A stretch of 64,000 nt of DNA, from the NCBI RefSeq assembly GCF_013408685.1, contig NZ_JACBZY010000001.1, forward strand, positions 3,410,001-3,474,000. The letters run 5' to 3'. The position numbers were made by a program, and so were the translations under genes. Positions 33,031 to 42,163 of the stretch are shown here, one piece after another. The notes beneath the pieces are model-generated. The model had not been told where the DNA came from. It searched no databases and was given only the letters and a program-made list of their open reading frames with translations. This DNA is from Schumannella luteola. Lineage in GTDB: Bacteria > Actinomycetota > Actinomycetes > Actinomycetales > Microbacteriaceae. Position 1 is the stretch's first letter. Each line of letters starts with the position of its first letter.

Positions 33031-34041
33031 ATGGCCGATCCCTCCAGTCCCCGCGTCGCCGTCTACATCGACTTCGACAACATCGTCATGTCGAACTACG
33101 ACCGCACCTTCCGGCCGGAGGGACGCGAGGCCTGGCGCCGCGACAACGCCCGCGCGCACGTCATGGGATCGGCGAGCGTCGTCGGCGGCAAGCTCAAGCA
33201 GGCCGAGGTCGACCTTGGCGCGATCCTCGACTACGGCTCGTCCTTCGGACCGGTCGTGCTCTCGCGCGCCTACGCCGACTGGTCGGTTCCGGCGAACGCC
33301 AGCTACTACGCGCAGCTCACCGACCGGGCGATCGACCTGACCCAGCTCTTCCAGTCGTCGAGCGGCAAGAACGGCGCCGACATCCGACTGTCGGTGGATG
33401 TCGTGGAAGACCTCTTCCGTCTACCCGACGTCACGCACGTGGTGATCGTCGCCGGCGACTCCGACTACGTCGCCCTCGCCCAGCGCGCCCGCCGTCTCGG
33501 CCGCACCGTGATCGGCGTCGGCGTCGGCGGATCGACCGGCGCGGCCCTGATCAAGGCCTGCGACGTCTTCACGCTCTACGAAGACCTGCCGGGCCTGCTC
33601 GACGACGAGATCGACGACGAGGATGACGACGAGGAGGAGTCGGCTCCTGCCGCCGCGACGGCCTCCCGCGCTGCCGCCCCGGTCGCCGCGACGACCACCG
33701 GCACCGGCATCGCCCGCGAGGACATCGCGTCCTCGACCGGTGACGCCGCCGACGGTGACGGCGGTCGCGCCGCGACGCCGCGCATGTCGAAGGCCGCCGC
33801 ATCCAAGCTGCTCGTACGCGCCATGCAGCTCGTCGCCGAGAAGGACGACGAGGAGTGGCTGACGCCCAGCGAGGTGAAGACGCAGATGCTGCGCCTCAAC
33901 TCGGCGTTCCGCGAGCGCTCGCTCGGCTACGAGAGCTTCGGCGACTTCCTCACCTCACGCCAGGGCCTCGTCGAGATCAAGCCCAAGACCCAGCCCAACG
34001 AGCGCCGCCTCAAGCTCCGCCCGCACACCCGCGGGGAGTAG
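33031..34041 (+). CDS. NYN-domain RNase-like protein with C-terminal OST-HTH/LOTUS domain
   Basis: A 336-residue protein. The PIN-like NYN domain (residues about 8-185) has the expected acidic residues in VAVYIDFDNIVMS, GADIRLSVDVVEDL and VIVAGDSDYVALAQRA. An acidic linker (about 192-205) and an Ala/Thr-rich stretch lead to a C-terminal OST-HTH/LOTUS-like fold (about 255-330: KLLVRAMQLVAEKDDEEWL, LGYESFGDFLTSR). NYN proteins are presumed RNases; LOTUS domains bind RNA structures. The substrate is unknown. Confidence 0.93.
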   Translation: MADPSSPRVAVYIDFDNIVMSNYDRTFRPEGREAWRRDNARAHVMGSASVVGGKLKQAEVDLGAILDYGSSFGPVVLSRAYADWSVPANASYYAQLTDRAIDLTQLFQSSSGKNGADIRLSVDVVEDLFRLPDVTHVVIVAGDSDYVALAQRARRLGRTVIGVGVGGSTGAALIKACDVFTLYEDLPGLLDDEIDDEDDDEEESAPAAATASRAAAPVAATTTGTGIAREDIASSTGDAADGDGGRAATPRMSKAAASKLLVRAMQLVAEKDDEEWLTPSEVKTQMLRLNSAFRERSLGYESFGDFLTSRQGLVEIKPKTQPNERRLKLRPHTRGE

Positions 34042-34095
34042 CGGGACAGACTGCACGCCCCCACTTCTGGCTACTAGCGACGAATGCTCTGATTT

Positions 34096-34109
34096 GGAAT
34101 CATGATTCC
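34096..34109. promoter_or_regulatory. Perfect 14-bp palindrome before the low-GC orphan gene
   Basis: GGAATCATGATTCC lies 27 bases before the chosen start of the orphan gene, in DNA much richer in A/T than its surroundings. It looks like a repressor site; no candidate regulator is adjacent. Confidence 0.45.
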
Positions 34110-34136
34110 CCATCATCGTTCGAAGTGGAGCTGGAA

Positions 34137-35372
34137 GTGCCGGAAACCGCCGACGAAAGCGCGGTGCTCGCGCAAGCCTCACCGCCCGCGGAAGTTACTT
34201 TCGCGCGAATCGGAATAGCGATCCTCAACCTCCCGGCCGTCGAGCCTGCGGGCACAAATCAGCATCATTCGCTGCCCGATCCCGAGACTGTTTACGCCCG
34301 GGTGGTCGATCGCCTCAATGCCGATTCGCGCGTCTCGGAGGTTCGAGCGCCGAGCGCAAGCTCGAACAAGTTCCGATCATTGGCGTTCTCGGCGATGCGA
34401 ACTACGACATCGTCGCTGTCAGCCGAGCCAGCCCCACCTCACCAACACGTCCACGCGCTTTCCTTCCGGGACCCGATCGCATTCTCGGTCAACGTGCCTC
34501 GGCGCTTGCAAGCCAGCGCGGACGCTGCACACACCGTTCCAACCGAAAAGTATTGGGCCGCGTGGGACGGCGTCGTGCTATTCATCGGCTGGACTTCGAC
34601 GGCTCCCAGTCCGTTCGGTTCAGCCGCGGGTCTCTCAGTTCTCGAAGTCCTCCGCGACGCAATCAGGGAAGCGGGGTACTCACTTAGGAGCCAACCCTGC
34701 GGCCCTAGTTGCAACTACCCGTTCGCTCACCAGGACCTGTTGGTCGACAGCGCGAGCACTCACTCGGAAGTTCGGCTCGAGGAACTCGACAGATGGACCA
34801 CTCGCATCAAGACACCGATCGCAGGTGATCGTCTTAGCCTGGCCTCCAACCTCGTGTCTGAGTTCTCCTATCTAGGTAATGTTTTCGCGCATTTGCGAAG
34901 CAATGGCCAGGTGGTGCGCCAGTCCGAACGTGCCGCGCGCAAAGATCTCGGAGACCTGCTTCGCCTTCAGTACGAGCGCGCCGCGATCACAGCTATGGAT
35001 CCGTTGAGGTCGATTCCAGAACGCTGGCGCAAACGGTCTAACTCGAGCGCAACCGCTCGATTGATTGCGGGCTTGTGGCTGCGCCTCGCGTCGCTCGATC
35101 AGAACAAGCGGAACTGGGACGCCGATCGTTACCGATACGACCAGAGCGGCACGGAAGGGGACGCACGACTCCTGTTCAGGTCTGAGTTCCCCGATGAAGT
35201 GAACGGCATTGAAACGCTAGATATCGATAGCTTGCAAGCGTCATTGGTCCAGATGTCCGCCCAAGCCGACTCACGATCATTGGCTTGGGCCACCGCGGTG
35301 GGAGCGCTGGCTGGAGGCGTGCTCGGTGCCGCACTTGGGGCTGTATTTGGAGCCATATCGGGCCAGGGGTGA
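34137..35372 (+). CDS. Low-GC orphan protein with C-terminal membrane segment
   Basis: An unrecognised protein, 411 residues from GTG 34137 (GGAG 6 bases upstream); GTG 34125 or an upstream truncated start are alternatives. Codon use and base composition differ sharply from neighbours (about 48-63 percent GC in the lines I counted), suggesting transfer. It has a CGPSCNYPF cysteine pair, a charged helical middle (QSERAARKDLGDLLRLQYER), and a Gly-rich hydrophobic C-terminus (AVGALAGGVLGAALGAVFGA). Around 34345-34440 another frame reads more naturally, so frame integrity needs checking. No function is assigned. Confidence 0.65.
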   Translation: MPETADESAVLAQASPPAEVTFARIGIAILNLPAVEPAGTNQHHSLPDPETVYARVVDRLNADSRVSEVRAPSASSNKFRSLAFSAMRTTTSSLSAEPAPPHQHVHALSFRDPIAFSVNVPRRLQASADAAHTVPTEKYWAAWDGVVLFIGWTSTAPSPFGSAAGLSVLEVLRDAIREAGYSLRSQPCGPSCNYPFAHQDLLVDSASTHSEVRLEELDRWTTRIKTPIAGDRLSLASNLVSEFSYLGNVFAHLRSNGQVVRQSERAARKDLGDLLRLQYERAAITAMDPLRSIPERWRKRSNSSATARLIAGLWLRLASLDQNKRNWDADRYRYDQSGTEGDARLLFRSEFPDEVNGIETLDIDSLQASLVQMSAQADSRSLAWATAVGALAGGVLGAALGAVFGAISGQG

Positions 35373-35522
35373 CCAGCTAATTCGCTTGCGGAATCTCAGT
35401 CAATCGCGAGTCAGACAATCGCCCTTCCCGGGCGGGATACGAGGACGGGGCTCGGAACTCGACGACTCGATCGCGATCGAAAAGTGACGCGACGACGAGA
35501 CCGCGGCGCGGGAACGGGTGCG

Positions 35523-35548
35523 GGGGCTGGATGCGCGCATTCAGCCCC
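35523..35548. terminator. Hairpin after gatB
   Basis: GGGGCTGGATGCG followed by CGCATTCAGCCCC pairs with one G-T mismatch, 13 bases beyond the gatB stop. It also bounds the low-GC segment, whose orphan gene ends at 35372; the 189-base gap between holds nothing else that I recognise. Confidence 0.7.
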
Positions 35549-35561
35549 TCACTCGTGTGGC

Positions 35562-37076
35562 TCAGGCCTGGGCGCGCTCCAGCACGAGCTCGCGCACGCG
35601 GGCCGCGTCGGCCTGGCCCTTCATGGCCTTCATGACCGCGCCGATGACGGCGCCGGCGGCCTGCACCTTGCCGTCGCGGATCTTCTCGAGCACGTCGGGC
35701 TGGGCGGCGAGCGCCTCGTCGATCGCGGCGATCAGGGGGCCGTCGTCGGAGACGAGCTTGAGTCCGCGCTTCTCGACGACCTCGGCCGCCGAGCCCTCGC
35801 CCTCGATGACGCCCTCGATGACCTGGCGGGCGAGCTTGTCGTTGAGGGTCCCGTCGTCGACGAGCGACTGCACCTCGGCGACAGCGGCCGCGGTGATCAG
35901 CTCGGCGGGCTCGGCGCCCTTCGTGTTGGCGATGCGGGCGATCTCACCCGTCCACCACTTGCGGGCCTGCGCCGGGGCGACGCCGGCGGCGACCGTGTCC
36001 TCGATCTCGGCGAGGAGTCCGCTGTTCTTCACGTCGCGGAACTCGAGCTCGGTGAAGCCCCACTCCTCGAGCAGGCGACGGCGACGCACGGCCGGCGACT
36101 CCGGCAGCGCGGCGCGCAGCTGCTCGATCAGCTCGGCCGAGGGCTGCACGGGCAGCAGGTCGGGCTCGGGGAAGTAGCGGTAGTCGTCGGCATCCGACTT
36201 CGGGCGCCCCGGCGAGGTCGTGCCCGTGTCCTCGTGCCAGTGGCGGGTCTCCTGCGTGATCGTGCCGCCCTGGGCGAGGATCGCCGCCTGACGCTGGATC
36301 TCGTAGCGCACCGCGCGCTCGACGCTGCGCATCGAGTTGACGTTCTTCGTCTCGGTGCGGGTGCCGAGCTTCTCCTGGCCGTGCGGGCGCAGCGACACGT
36401 TCGCGTCGCAGCGCAGGTTGCCGAGCTCCATGCGGGCCTCGCTGATGCCGAGGGCGCGCACGATGTCGCGGATCGTCGACACGTAGGCCTTGCCGACCTC
36501 GGGCGCGCGACCGGCGGCGCCGAAGATCGGCTTCGTCACGATCTCCACCAGCGGAACGCCGGCGCGGTTGTAGTCGACGAGCGAGAACTCGGCGCCCTGG
36601 ATGCGGCCGGTCGCGCCGCCGACGTGGGTGAGCTTGCCCGCGTCCTCTTCCATGTGCGCGCGCTCGATCGGCACGGTGAAGACCGTGCCGTCTTCGAGCT
36701 CGATGTCGACCGAGCCCTCGAAGGCGATCGGCTCGTCGAACTGGCTGATCTGGTAGTTCTTGGCGAGGTCGGGGTAGAAGTAGTTCTTCCGCGCGAAGCG
36801 CGAGCTCTCGGCGATCGAGCAGCCCAGCGCGAGGCCCAGCGAGATCGAGTAGTGCACGGCGGTCTCGTTGACGACCGGGAGCGAGCCCGGGAGTCCGAGA
36901 TCGACGGGCGTGATCTGCGTGTTGGGCGATGCGCCGTGGTTGCCGGCGAACGCGGGGTTCGGGGCGTCGGAGAACATCTTCGTGCGGGTCGACAGCTCGA
37001 CGTGCACCTCGAAGCCGAGCACCGGCTCGTAGAGTTCGAGGGCCTTGTCGTAGTCCATGAGTTCGGCGCGGGCCAT
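35562..37076 (-). CDS. gatB: Asp-tRNA(Asn)/Glu-tRNA(Gln) amidotransferase subunit B
   Basis: A 504-residue tRNA-binding and kinase-like subunit of GatCAB, which amidates misacylated Glu-tRNA(Gln) or Asp-tRNA(Asn). Typical features are [15 protein letters not shown], the central [13 protein letters not shown] and [14 protein letters not shown] motifs, [15 protein letters not shown], and the C-terminal YqeY-like tail ending in [16 protein letters not shown] 37076 gives the usual [19 protein letters not shown] start and lies 7 bases after TAGACT. It is separated from gatCA by one small gene, an unusual arrangement compared with a gatCAB operon. Confidence 0.97.
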   Translation of the reverse strand: MARAELMDYDKALELYEPVLGFEVHVELSTRTKMFSDAPNPAFAGNHGASPNTQITPVDLGLPGSLPVVNETAVHYSISLGLALGCSIAESSRFARKNYFYPDLAKNYQISQFDEPIAFEGSVDIELEDGTVFTVPIERAHMEEDAGKLTHVGGATGRIQGAEFSLVDYNRAGVPLVEIVTKPIFGAAGRAPEVGKAYVSTIRDIVRALGISEARMELGNLRCDANVSLRPHGQEKLGTRTETKNVNSMRSVERAVRYEIQRQAAILAQGGTITQETRHWHEDTGTTSPGRPKSDADDYRYFPEPDLLPVQPSAELIEQLRAALPESPAVRRRRLLEEWGFTELEFRDVKNSGLLAEIEDTVAAGVAPAQARKWWTGEIARIANTKGAEPAELITAAAVAEVQSLVDDGTLNDKLARQVIEGVIEGEGSAAEVVEKRGLKLVSDDGPLIAAIDEALAAQPDVLEKIRDGKVQAAGAVIGAVMKAMKGQADAARVRELVLERAQA

Positions 37077-37083
37077 GCGGACG

Positions 37084-37089
37084 AGTCTA
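37084..37089 (-). promoter_or_regulatory. -10 box, leaderless type, of gatB
   Basis: TAGACT on the minus strand, 7 bases before the ATG at 37076; no Shine-Dalgarno sequence is present. Confidence 0.55.
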
Positions 37090-37154
37090 CCGACGCCGCG
37101 GTCCCCCCAAATGCTGACTCGACGTCGCATTCGTTTGCATGGGACTGTTCCTGC

Positions 37155-37499
37155 ATGACCTTGCCGGAGGCGTTTCTCACCGTGGTGATCGCCTTCCTCG
37201 TCATCGGCGGCGGCATCCTCATCGTGCAGCGCTGGCTGGCCTGGGTCGCCCTGCGCATCGAGCCCTTCGACGGGCAGAAGCTCGACCCGGTCGTCTGGCC
37301 GGCGCGCGCCGACCCGCCCCAGGTTCCGACTCCGGAGTCGCTCGCCGCACGCGCGGCCGCCCTCGCCGAGAGCGGCGTCGAGCTGACGACGCTCAGTGCC
37401 TCGCTCGCGGCCCGCACCGCCTCGCTCGCCGCCGGCAACGCCCGACTGCGCGACCTGCGCGAGACGCACACCGAGGCCGCGCGCCGCGTCACGTCCTGA
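37155..37499 (+). CDS. Small single-pass membrane protein between gatB and gatA
   Basis: A 114-residue protein with one N-terminal helix ([20 protein letters not shown], residues 4-23) and a cytoplasmic, partly coiled tail ([20 protein letters not shown] onward). It is divergent from gatB and convergent with gatA, so it interrupts what is often one operon. No ribosome site is seen before ATG 37155. Codon use fits its neighbours. Function unknown. Confidence 0.7.
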   Translation: MTLPEAFLTVVIAFLVIGGGILIVQRWLAWVALRIEPFDGQKLDPVVWPARADPPQVPTPESLAARAAALAESGVELTTLSASLAARTASLAAGNARLRDLRETHTEAARRVTS

Positions 37500-37536
37500 C
37501 GGCTTCGCACCGCTTCGGGTGGCCCCGAGAACGACA

Positions 37537-37564
37537 TCGGCCCCGCGCGGATGCACGGGGCCGA
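37537..37564. terminator. Hairpin between the small membrane protein gene and gatA
   Basis: TCGGCCCCG and CGGGGCCGA pair perfectly over 9 bp around a 10-base loop, between convergent stops at 37499 and 37607. Confidence 0.75.
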
Positions 37565-37606
37565 GAGGTCAGAGGCCGAACGCCTCGCTGGAGCAGACGC
37601 GGAAGA

Positions 37607-39115
37607 TCAGAGCTTCGGAGCCCGATCGAGCAGCGGCCCGCCCCAGCGGTCGACGAGCAGCGCCTCGAGGGCCGCGCCCACGTGGTACAGCCGCTCGTCG
37701 GCGCGAGCCGGCGCCATGAACTGGATGCCGACCGGCAGCCCGTCCTCATCGGCCAGACCCGCCGGCAGCGAGATGCCGGGCACGCCCGCGAGGTTCGCGG
37801 GGATCGTGGTGAGGTCGTTGAGGTACATCGACAGCGGGTCGTCGGTCTTCTCGCCGAACTTGAACGCCGTGGTCGGCGCCGAGGGCGAGACCAGCACATC
37901 CACCTTCTGGAACGCCGCCGAGAAGTCCTGCTGGATGAGCGTGCGCACCTTCTGCGCGCTGCCGTAGTAGGCGTCGTAGTAGCCGGCCGAGAGCGCGTAG
38001 GTGCCGAGGATGATGCGGCGCTTCACCTCGGGGCCGAAGCCCTGCTCGCGGGTCGCGGCCATGACCTGCTCGACCGTGCCGCCGCCCTGCGGGGTGACGC
38101 GCAGGCCGAAGCGCACCGAGTCGAACTTGGCCAGGTTGCTCGACGCCTCGGCGGGGAGGATCAGGTAGTAGGCCGAGATCGCGTACTCGAAGTTCGGCGC
38201 GGCGACCTCGACGATCTCGGCGCCGTTCTGCTCGAGCAGCTCGAGCGACTCGCGGAAGCGGGCGAGCACGCCGGGCTGGAAGCCCTCGCCGCCGGCGAGC
38301 TCCTTCACGACGCCGACCTTGAGGCCCTTGAGCGAGCCCTCCTGGGCGCCGCGGCGGGCGGCCTGCTCGAAGCTCGGCCAGGTGTCGGCGAGCGAGGTCG
38401 AGTCGCGCGGGTCGTGGCCGCCGATCACGTCGTGCAGCAGCGCCGCATCCAGCACCGTGCGCGTGACCGGGCCGACCTGGTCGAGCGACGACGCGAGAGC
38501 GATGGCGCCGTAGCGCGAGACGCCGCCGTAGGTGGGCTTGACGCCGACCGAGCCGGTGACCGCGGCGGGCTGACGGATCGAGCCGCCCGTGTCGGAGCCG
38601 AGGGCGAGCGGCGCCTCGAAGGCGGCGACGGCCGCGGCCGAGCCGCCGCCGGAGCCGCCGGGGATGCGCTCGAGGTCCCACGGGTTGCGGGTCGGGCCGT
38701 ACGCCGAGTACTCGGTGGAGGAGCCCATCGCGAACTCGTCCATGTTCGTCTTGCCGAGCGGCACGAGGCCGTTCTCGCGGAGCTTGCGCACCGGCGTCGC
38801 GTCGTAGGGCGGGATCCAGCCCTCGAGGATGCGGCTGCCGGCGGTCGACGGCATGTCGACCGTGCACAGCACGTCCTTGATCGCGACGGGCACGCCGGCG
38901 AGGGTCGGCAGCTGCTCGCCGGCGGCACGGCGGGCGTCGATCGCCTCGGCGGTCGCGATGGCCTGCTCGCTGACGTGCAGGTAGGAGTTGACGCTCGGCT
39001 CGACCGCGGCGATGCGGTCGAGGTGCGCGCGGGTGACCTCGGCGCTCGAGACCTCGCCCGCGGCGAGCTTCGCGGCCAGGTCGGCGGCGGTGGCGGTGAT
39101 CAGCTCGGCGCTCAC
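37607..39115 (-). CDS. gatA: Asp-tRNA(Asn)/Glu-tRNA(Gln) amidotransferase subunit A
   Basis: A 502-residue amidase-signature enzyme that releases ammonia from glutamine for GatB. The catalytic Ser-cisSer-Lys triad is visible in [11 protein letters not shown] (Lys), [13 protein letters not shown] (cis-Ser) and [13 protein letters not shown] (nucleophile Ser). [14 protein letters not shown] and the C-terminal [10 protein letters not shown] are also conserved. The GTG start overlaps the gatC stop by 4 bases (GTGA). Confidence 0.98.
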   Translation of the reverse strand: MSAELITATAADLAAKLAAGEVSSAEVTRAHLDRIAAVEPSVNSYLHVSEQAIATAEAIDARRAAGEQLPTLAGVPVAIKDVLCTVDMPSTAGSRILEGWIPPYDATPVRKLRENGLVPLGKTNMDEFAMGSSTEYSAYGPTRNPWDLERIPGGSGGGSAAAVAAFEAPLALGSDTGGSIRQPAAVTGSVGVKPTYGGVSRYGAIALASSLDQVGPVTRTVLDAALLHDVIGGHDPRDSTSLADTWPSFEQAARRGAQEGSLKGLKVGVVKELAGGEGFQPGVLARFRESLELLEQNGAEIVEVAAPNFEYAISAYYLILPAEASSNLAKFDSVRFGLRVTPQGGGTVEQVMAATREQGFGPEVKRRIILGTYALSAGYYDAYYGSAQKVRTLIQQDFSAAFQKVDVLVSPSAPTTAFKFGEKTDDPLSMYLNDLTTIPANLAGVPGISLPAGLADEDGLPVGIQFMAPARADERLYHVGAALEALLVDRWGGPLLDRAPKL

Positions 39116-39411
39116 TGCTCCTCCCCCAGGATCGCGCTGACCTTGAAGCGGTCGGAGGCGTGCTCGGGGGCGCCGGCCAGAGCCTGCGCAGGCGTGAGGG
39201 TCTCACCGGGCACGTCGGCGCGGAACACGTTGCTCAGCGGGATCGGGTGGCTGGTCGCCTCGACGTCGGGCGTGGCCACCTCGCTCACCTTGGCGACGTT
39301 GTCGACGATCGAACCCAGTTCGCCCGTGAGCTTCTGGATCTCGTCGTCGGTGAGGGCGATGCGGGCGAGGTCGGCCAGGTGGGCCACGACCTCGGGCGTG
39401 ATTTCAGACAT
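39112..39411 (-). CDS. gatC: Asp-tRNA(Asn)/Glu-tRNA(Gln) amidotransferase subunit C
   Basis: A 99-residue stabilising subunit that wraps around GatA. The family pattern is [20 protein letters not shown], then [20 protein letters not shown] and [15 protein letters not shown] 39411 is preceded by GACGGAG. It is the first gene of a gatC-gatA transcript. Confidence 0.97.
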   Translation of the reverse strand: MSEITPEVVAHLADLARIALTDDEIQKLTGELGSIVDNVAKVSEVATPDVEATSHPIPLSNVFRADVPGETLTPAQALAGAPEHASDRFKVSAILGEEQ

Positions 39412-39450
39412 GCGTCTCCGTCGCGCGTGGGCTTCAGGGGGAACCGCACC

Positions 39451-39456
39451 AGTCTA
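39451..39456 (-). promoter_or_regulatory. -10 box for gatC-gatA
   Basis: TAGACT on the minus strand, 39 bases before the gatC ATG, giving a short leader that contains the GGAG ribosome site. Confidence 0.5.
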
Positions 39457-39630
39457 GGCGGGCGGCGCGGGGTCGCTCGGCGGGGAGGCACGGCGGGTGG
39501 CGCGGTAGGTGCTCGGCTGACGGTCGTTCGCGGTCGAGTGATCGGCGAGCAGGCCGTTCGCTCACCCACCCCAACGTTTCCTTTCCGGCGCACGTCGAAC
39601 AGGATGAGAGGAACGACGAGGAGGGAGACC

Positions 39631-40266
39631 ATGCTCCGGATCACCACAGGACATCGGCTCGGGACGGTGCGCGCGGCTCGCGCGACGAGCGTCGCGGGCG
39701 CAGCGGGAGCGGCGGGAGCGGCGCTGCTCGCGCTCGGGCTGCTGAGCGGCTGCGCGAGCGGGAGCTCGGACGGGGCCTCGCCCGGCGCCGGCGGGTCGGG
39801 ATCGGCGAGCGCGACTCCGGGCGGCGACGGATCGAGCGACTCGGGCGGCTCGGCTGGCTCATCGGCGGGCAGCGACCTGGATGCCGACGTCGCCCAGCTC
39901 TGGCTGCTCACCTCGATCACCGACGACCAGGGCACGCTCGCTCCGCCGACCGTCTCGGCGACCCTCGACCTCCGCGAGAGCGGCAAGGTCAGCGGCAACG
40001 GCGGCTGCAACGGCTTCGGCGCGGATGTGAAGGTCGGCGACTCGGGCCACGTGACGGTCGGGCCGATCATCTCGACGAAGCGCGCCTGCGCCGAGCAGTC
40101 CGCGAACGAGCAGGAGACGCGGTACCTCGCGGCGCTGCAGAGGGCGGATGCCGTGAAGCGCAGCGGTGAGGGGCTCATCGTGTCGGGCGACGGCATCCAG
40201 CTCGTCTACGCCCCCGACGCGACCAAGTCGGCCGGGCCGAGCACGGACGGCGCCCAGCCGAACTGA
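39631..40266 (+). CDS. META-domain lipoprotein (HslJ-like)
   Basis: A 211-residue lipoprotein. The signal peptide ends in the lipobox LLSG-C41; a Gly/Ser linker (about 42-85) leads to the META domain: LWLLTSITDDQGTLAPP, GKVSGNGGCNGFGADV and IISTKRACAEQSANEQETRY. GGNGCN-type and TxxxC motifs are the HslJ hallmark. ATG 39631 is chosen for GAGGAGGGAG upstream. HslJ-like proteins are linked to envelope stress and heat response; biochemical role unknown. Confidence 0.92.
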   Translation: MLRITTGHRLGTVRAARATSVAGAAGAAGAALLALGLLSGCASGSSDGASPGAGGSGSASATPGGDGSSDSGGSAGSSAGSDLDADVAQLWLLTSITDDQGTLAPPTVSATLDLRESGKVSGNGGCNGFGADVKVGDSGHVTVGPIISTKRACAEQSANEQETRYLAALQRADAVKRSGEGLIVSGDGIQLVYAPDATKSAGPSTDGAQPN

Positions 40267-40276
40267 TCGCCGCACG

Positions 40277-40297
40277 ATCTCGGTTCCGCCCCGAGAT
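40277..40297. terminator. Hairpin between convergent lipoprotein genes
   Basis: ATCTCGG and CCGAGAT pair around a 7-base loop, 10 bases after the META-lipoprotein stop and 50 bases past the convergent gene's stop. Confidence 0.6.
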
Positions 40298-40348
40298 ATC
40301 GCGCGGCGAAGCCAGGATCGCCGCGCCACCCTGCGGATTCCGGAGGCG

Positions 40349-42079
40349 TCAGAGGCGCACGACGCGGACGAAGCGGACGGTGAGGTCGTCGGCGGTCGAG
40401 GCGACGCCGAGGCGGAGGCGGTGGTCGCCGCCGAGGGCGCCGGCCGGCAGGGTGACGGTCGCCGTCATCCACGCGCCCGAGTCGGTCCGCGGAATGCGGG
40501 CGGCCGCCTCGCCCGCCGAGGTCGTGACGGTCACGTCGCCCGAGCCCTCGTCGAGGTAGGTGACTTTGAGCACCGCCGCGTCGGACCCGGCCGCCTGCGC
40601 GAAGCGCGCATCCACGTCGAAGACGAAGCCGGTGTCGCCTCCGGCGACGTCGGTCGTGAGGCCCTCCCAAGCGGTGCCGTTGTCCTTCTCGAGCACGTCG
40701 CGGTGCACGTCGGCATCGCTGCGGTGCGCGACCGAGCCGGGCTCGTCGACCTGCACGAGCCAGCGCTCGAGGTTGCGGATCCTCCGGTCGATCGCCGTGT
40801 CCTCGGCCGTGCGCAGGTCGGCCCAGGCATCCGAGCTCGTGGATGCGGTCTGCCCCATCGACAGCCGCACCCAGTCCCAGTGCTTCGCGAAGCGCGGCAG
40901 GTACGAGTCGGCGGGCACCACGTAGATCCAGTTCATGCGCAGCTGCAGCGCCTTGAGGTTCGACTGGCGCACCGCGTAGTAGGGGTCGTCGGTCTCGTAG
41001 CCGCAGGCCGTGTAGCACTCGTTCTCGGTCGCGACGATGCGGGTGCCGTCGTGGATGGGCAGGCTCTCGTCGACCACGAGGTGCCCGTCCTCCTGCACAC
41101 TCGAGCCGTAGGCGGGGGCGTCGCTGAGGTGGAAGTTCGACAGCTCGGTGATGCCGGTGCGGATGCCGAGGCCATCATCCACCGCCTGCTTCGCGAGCAG
41201 ATCGTCCTTCTTCCCGAACGGGCCCCACGGGTGGTCTTCTCCGGTGAAGACGAGCTTGTGCGCGTCGGGTCCGAAGACCTCGACGAGGTCGGTCCAGGCG
41301 TGCGAGTACCAGGAGCTGTACTGCGCCCAGGTCAGGTCGCCCTTCTTCGCGGCGTCGCTGATGATGTCGTAGTCGAACTCGGCCCAGGTGAAGGCGCCGG
41401 GCACGTAGACGAAGCGCAGCTTCGGATCGACGGCGAGCCCCTGGTCGCGGAAGAGCGCGCGGTAGGTCGCCAGCAGGTGCGACCACACGCACTCGTTCCA
41501 GATCGGCAGGTGGCGCTCGCCGTCGTAGTCAGGGCCGTAGGTCGTGACCTTGCACTCGGCGGCCACGCGCTTCGGCGCCCAGTCCTCGCCGCTCGCGAAG
41601 AGCCGCATCCAGTAGCCGCCGTCGCTCGCGCGGGCAGCCTTCAGCTGCGCGTCGAGCGAGGCGAAGTCCATGCCCTGGGCTGTGCCCTTCGCGGAGCCGT
41701 CGATCGCGTCGTCGGCCTTCGACGCGACCTGCCGCCAGCTCACGTCGATGCTGCGCACGCCGACGCCCCACTGCGGGCTCGCCTGCTCGCTGAAGAAGCC
41801 CGAGTTCGCCGCCGGGCGGGCGCTCGCGGGCAGGCTCCAGTCGTCGCCGGCGCGCACGGTCACCCCGCTGTCGCCGGCGCCGAGGAAGTCGTAGGCCGGA
41901 CCGCCGTGCACGGTCAGGCCGGTGCCGTGGTCGTCGAGGCCGCTCGTGTCGTCGATGCTCGACTCGGAGGCGCCGGTCTTCGCGGGCGTCGGAGCCGGCC
42001 CGCCGGTGCACGCCGCGAGCACGAGGGCAGTCGCGCCGGCGAGCAGGACGACGGCGAGGCGGCCGCGCGAGGAGGTCAT
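40349..42079 (-). CDS. Secreted lipoprotein, probable glycoside-hydrolase-like
   Basis: A 576-residue exported protein with lipobox LVLAA-C24. After a short linker, the main domain (about 55-420) reads like a TIM-barrel hydrolase: WGVGVRSIDVSWRQVA, YWMRLFASGEDWAP, FVYVPGAFTWAEFDY, IVATENECYTACGYE. The C-terminal 110 residues are beta-rich and resemble a carbohydrate-binding domain. I do not recognise the family. It is the last gene of the long minus-strand sugar-use run, so action on an extracellular glycan is likely but unproven. The Glu in ATENECY is a candidate catalytic residue. Confidence 0.8.
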   Translation of the reverse strand: MTSSRGRLAVVLLAGATALVLAACTGGPAPTPAKTGASESSIDDTSGLDDHGTGLTVHGGPAYDFLGAGDSGVTVRAGDDWSLPASARPAANSGFFSEQASPQWGVGVRSIDVSWRQVASKADDAIDGSAKGTAQGMDFASLDAQLKAARASDGGYWMRLFASGEDWAPKRVAAECKVTTYGPDYDGERHLPIWNECVWSHLLATYRALFRDQGLAVDPKLRFVYVPGAFTWAEFDYDIISDAAKKGDLTWAQYSSWYSHAWTDLVEVFGPDAHKLVFTGEDHPWGPFGKKDDLLAKQAVDDGLGIRTGITELSNFHLSDAPAYGSSVQEDGHLVVDESLPIHDGTRIVATENECYTACGYETDDPYYAVRQSNLKALQLRMNWIYVVPADSYLPRFAKHWDWVRLSMGQTASTSSDAWADLRTAEDTAIDRRIRNLERWLVQVDEPGSVAHRSDADVHRDVLEKDNGTAWEGLTTDVAGGDTGFVFDVDARFAQAAGSDAAVLKVTYLDEGSGDVTVTTSAGEAAARIPRTDSGAWMTATVTLPAGALGGDHRLRLGVASTADDLTVRFVRVVRL

Positions 42080-42163
42080 GGCGTCAGTCTGCGATCCGGC
42101 CGATGACGCGGAGATGACGCACCCGATCGGCCGGCGCCGAGCGTGAGGTCGACGCCGCGGCCG

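Noticed and set aside
34318-34875. 185-residue frame inside the orphan gene
   Set aside because: Arg/Ser-rich composition without structure; the long frame around it has better codon use and a natural C-terminus.
34042-35561. Insertion sequence or prophage remnant at the low-GC segment
   Set aside because: No transposase or integrase, no terminal inverted repeats and no target-site duplication could be seen; only composition differs.
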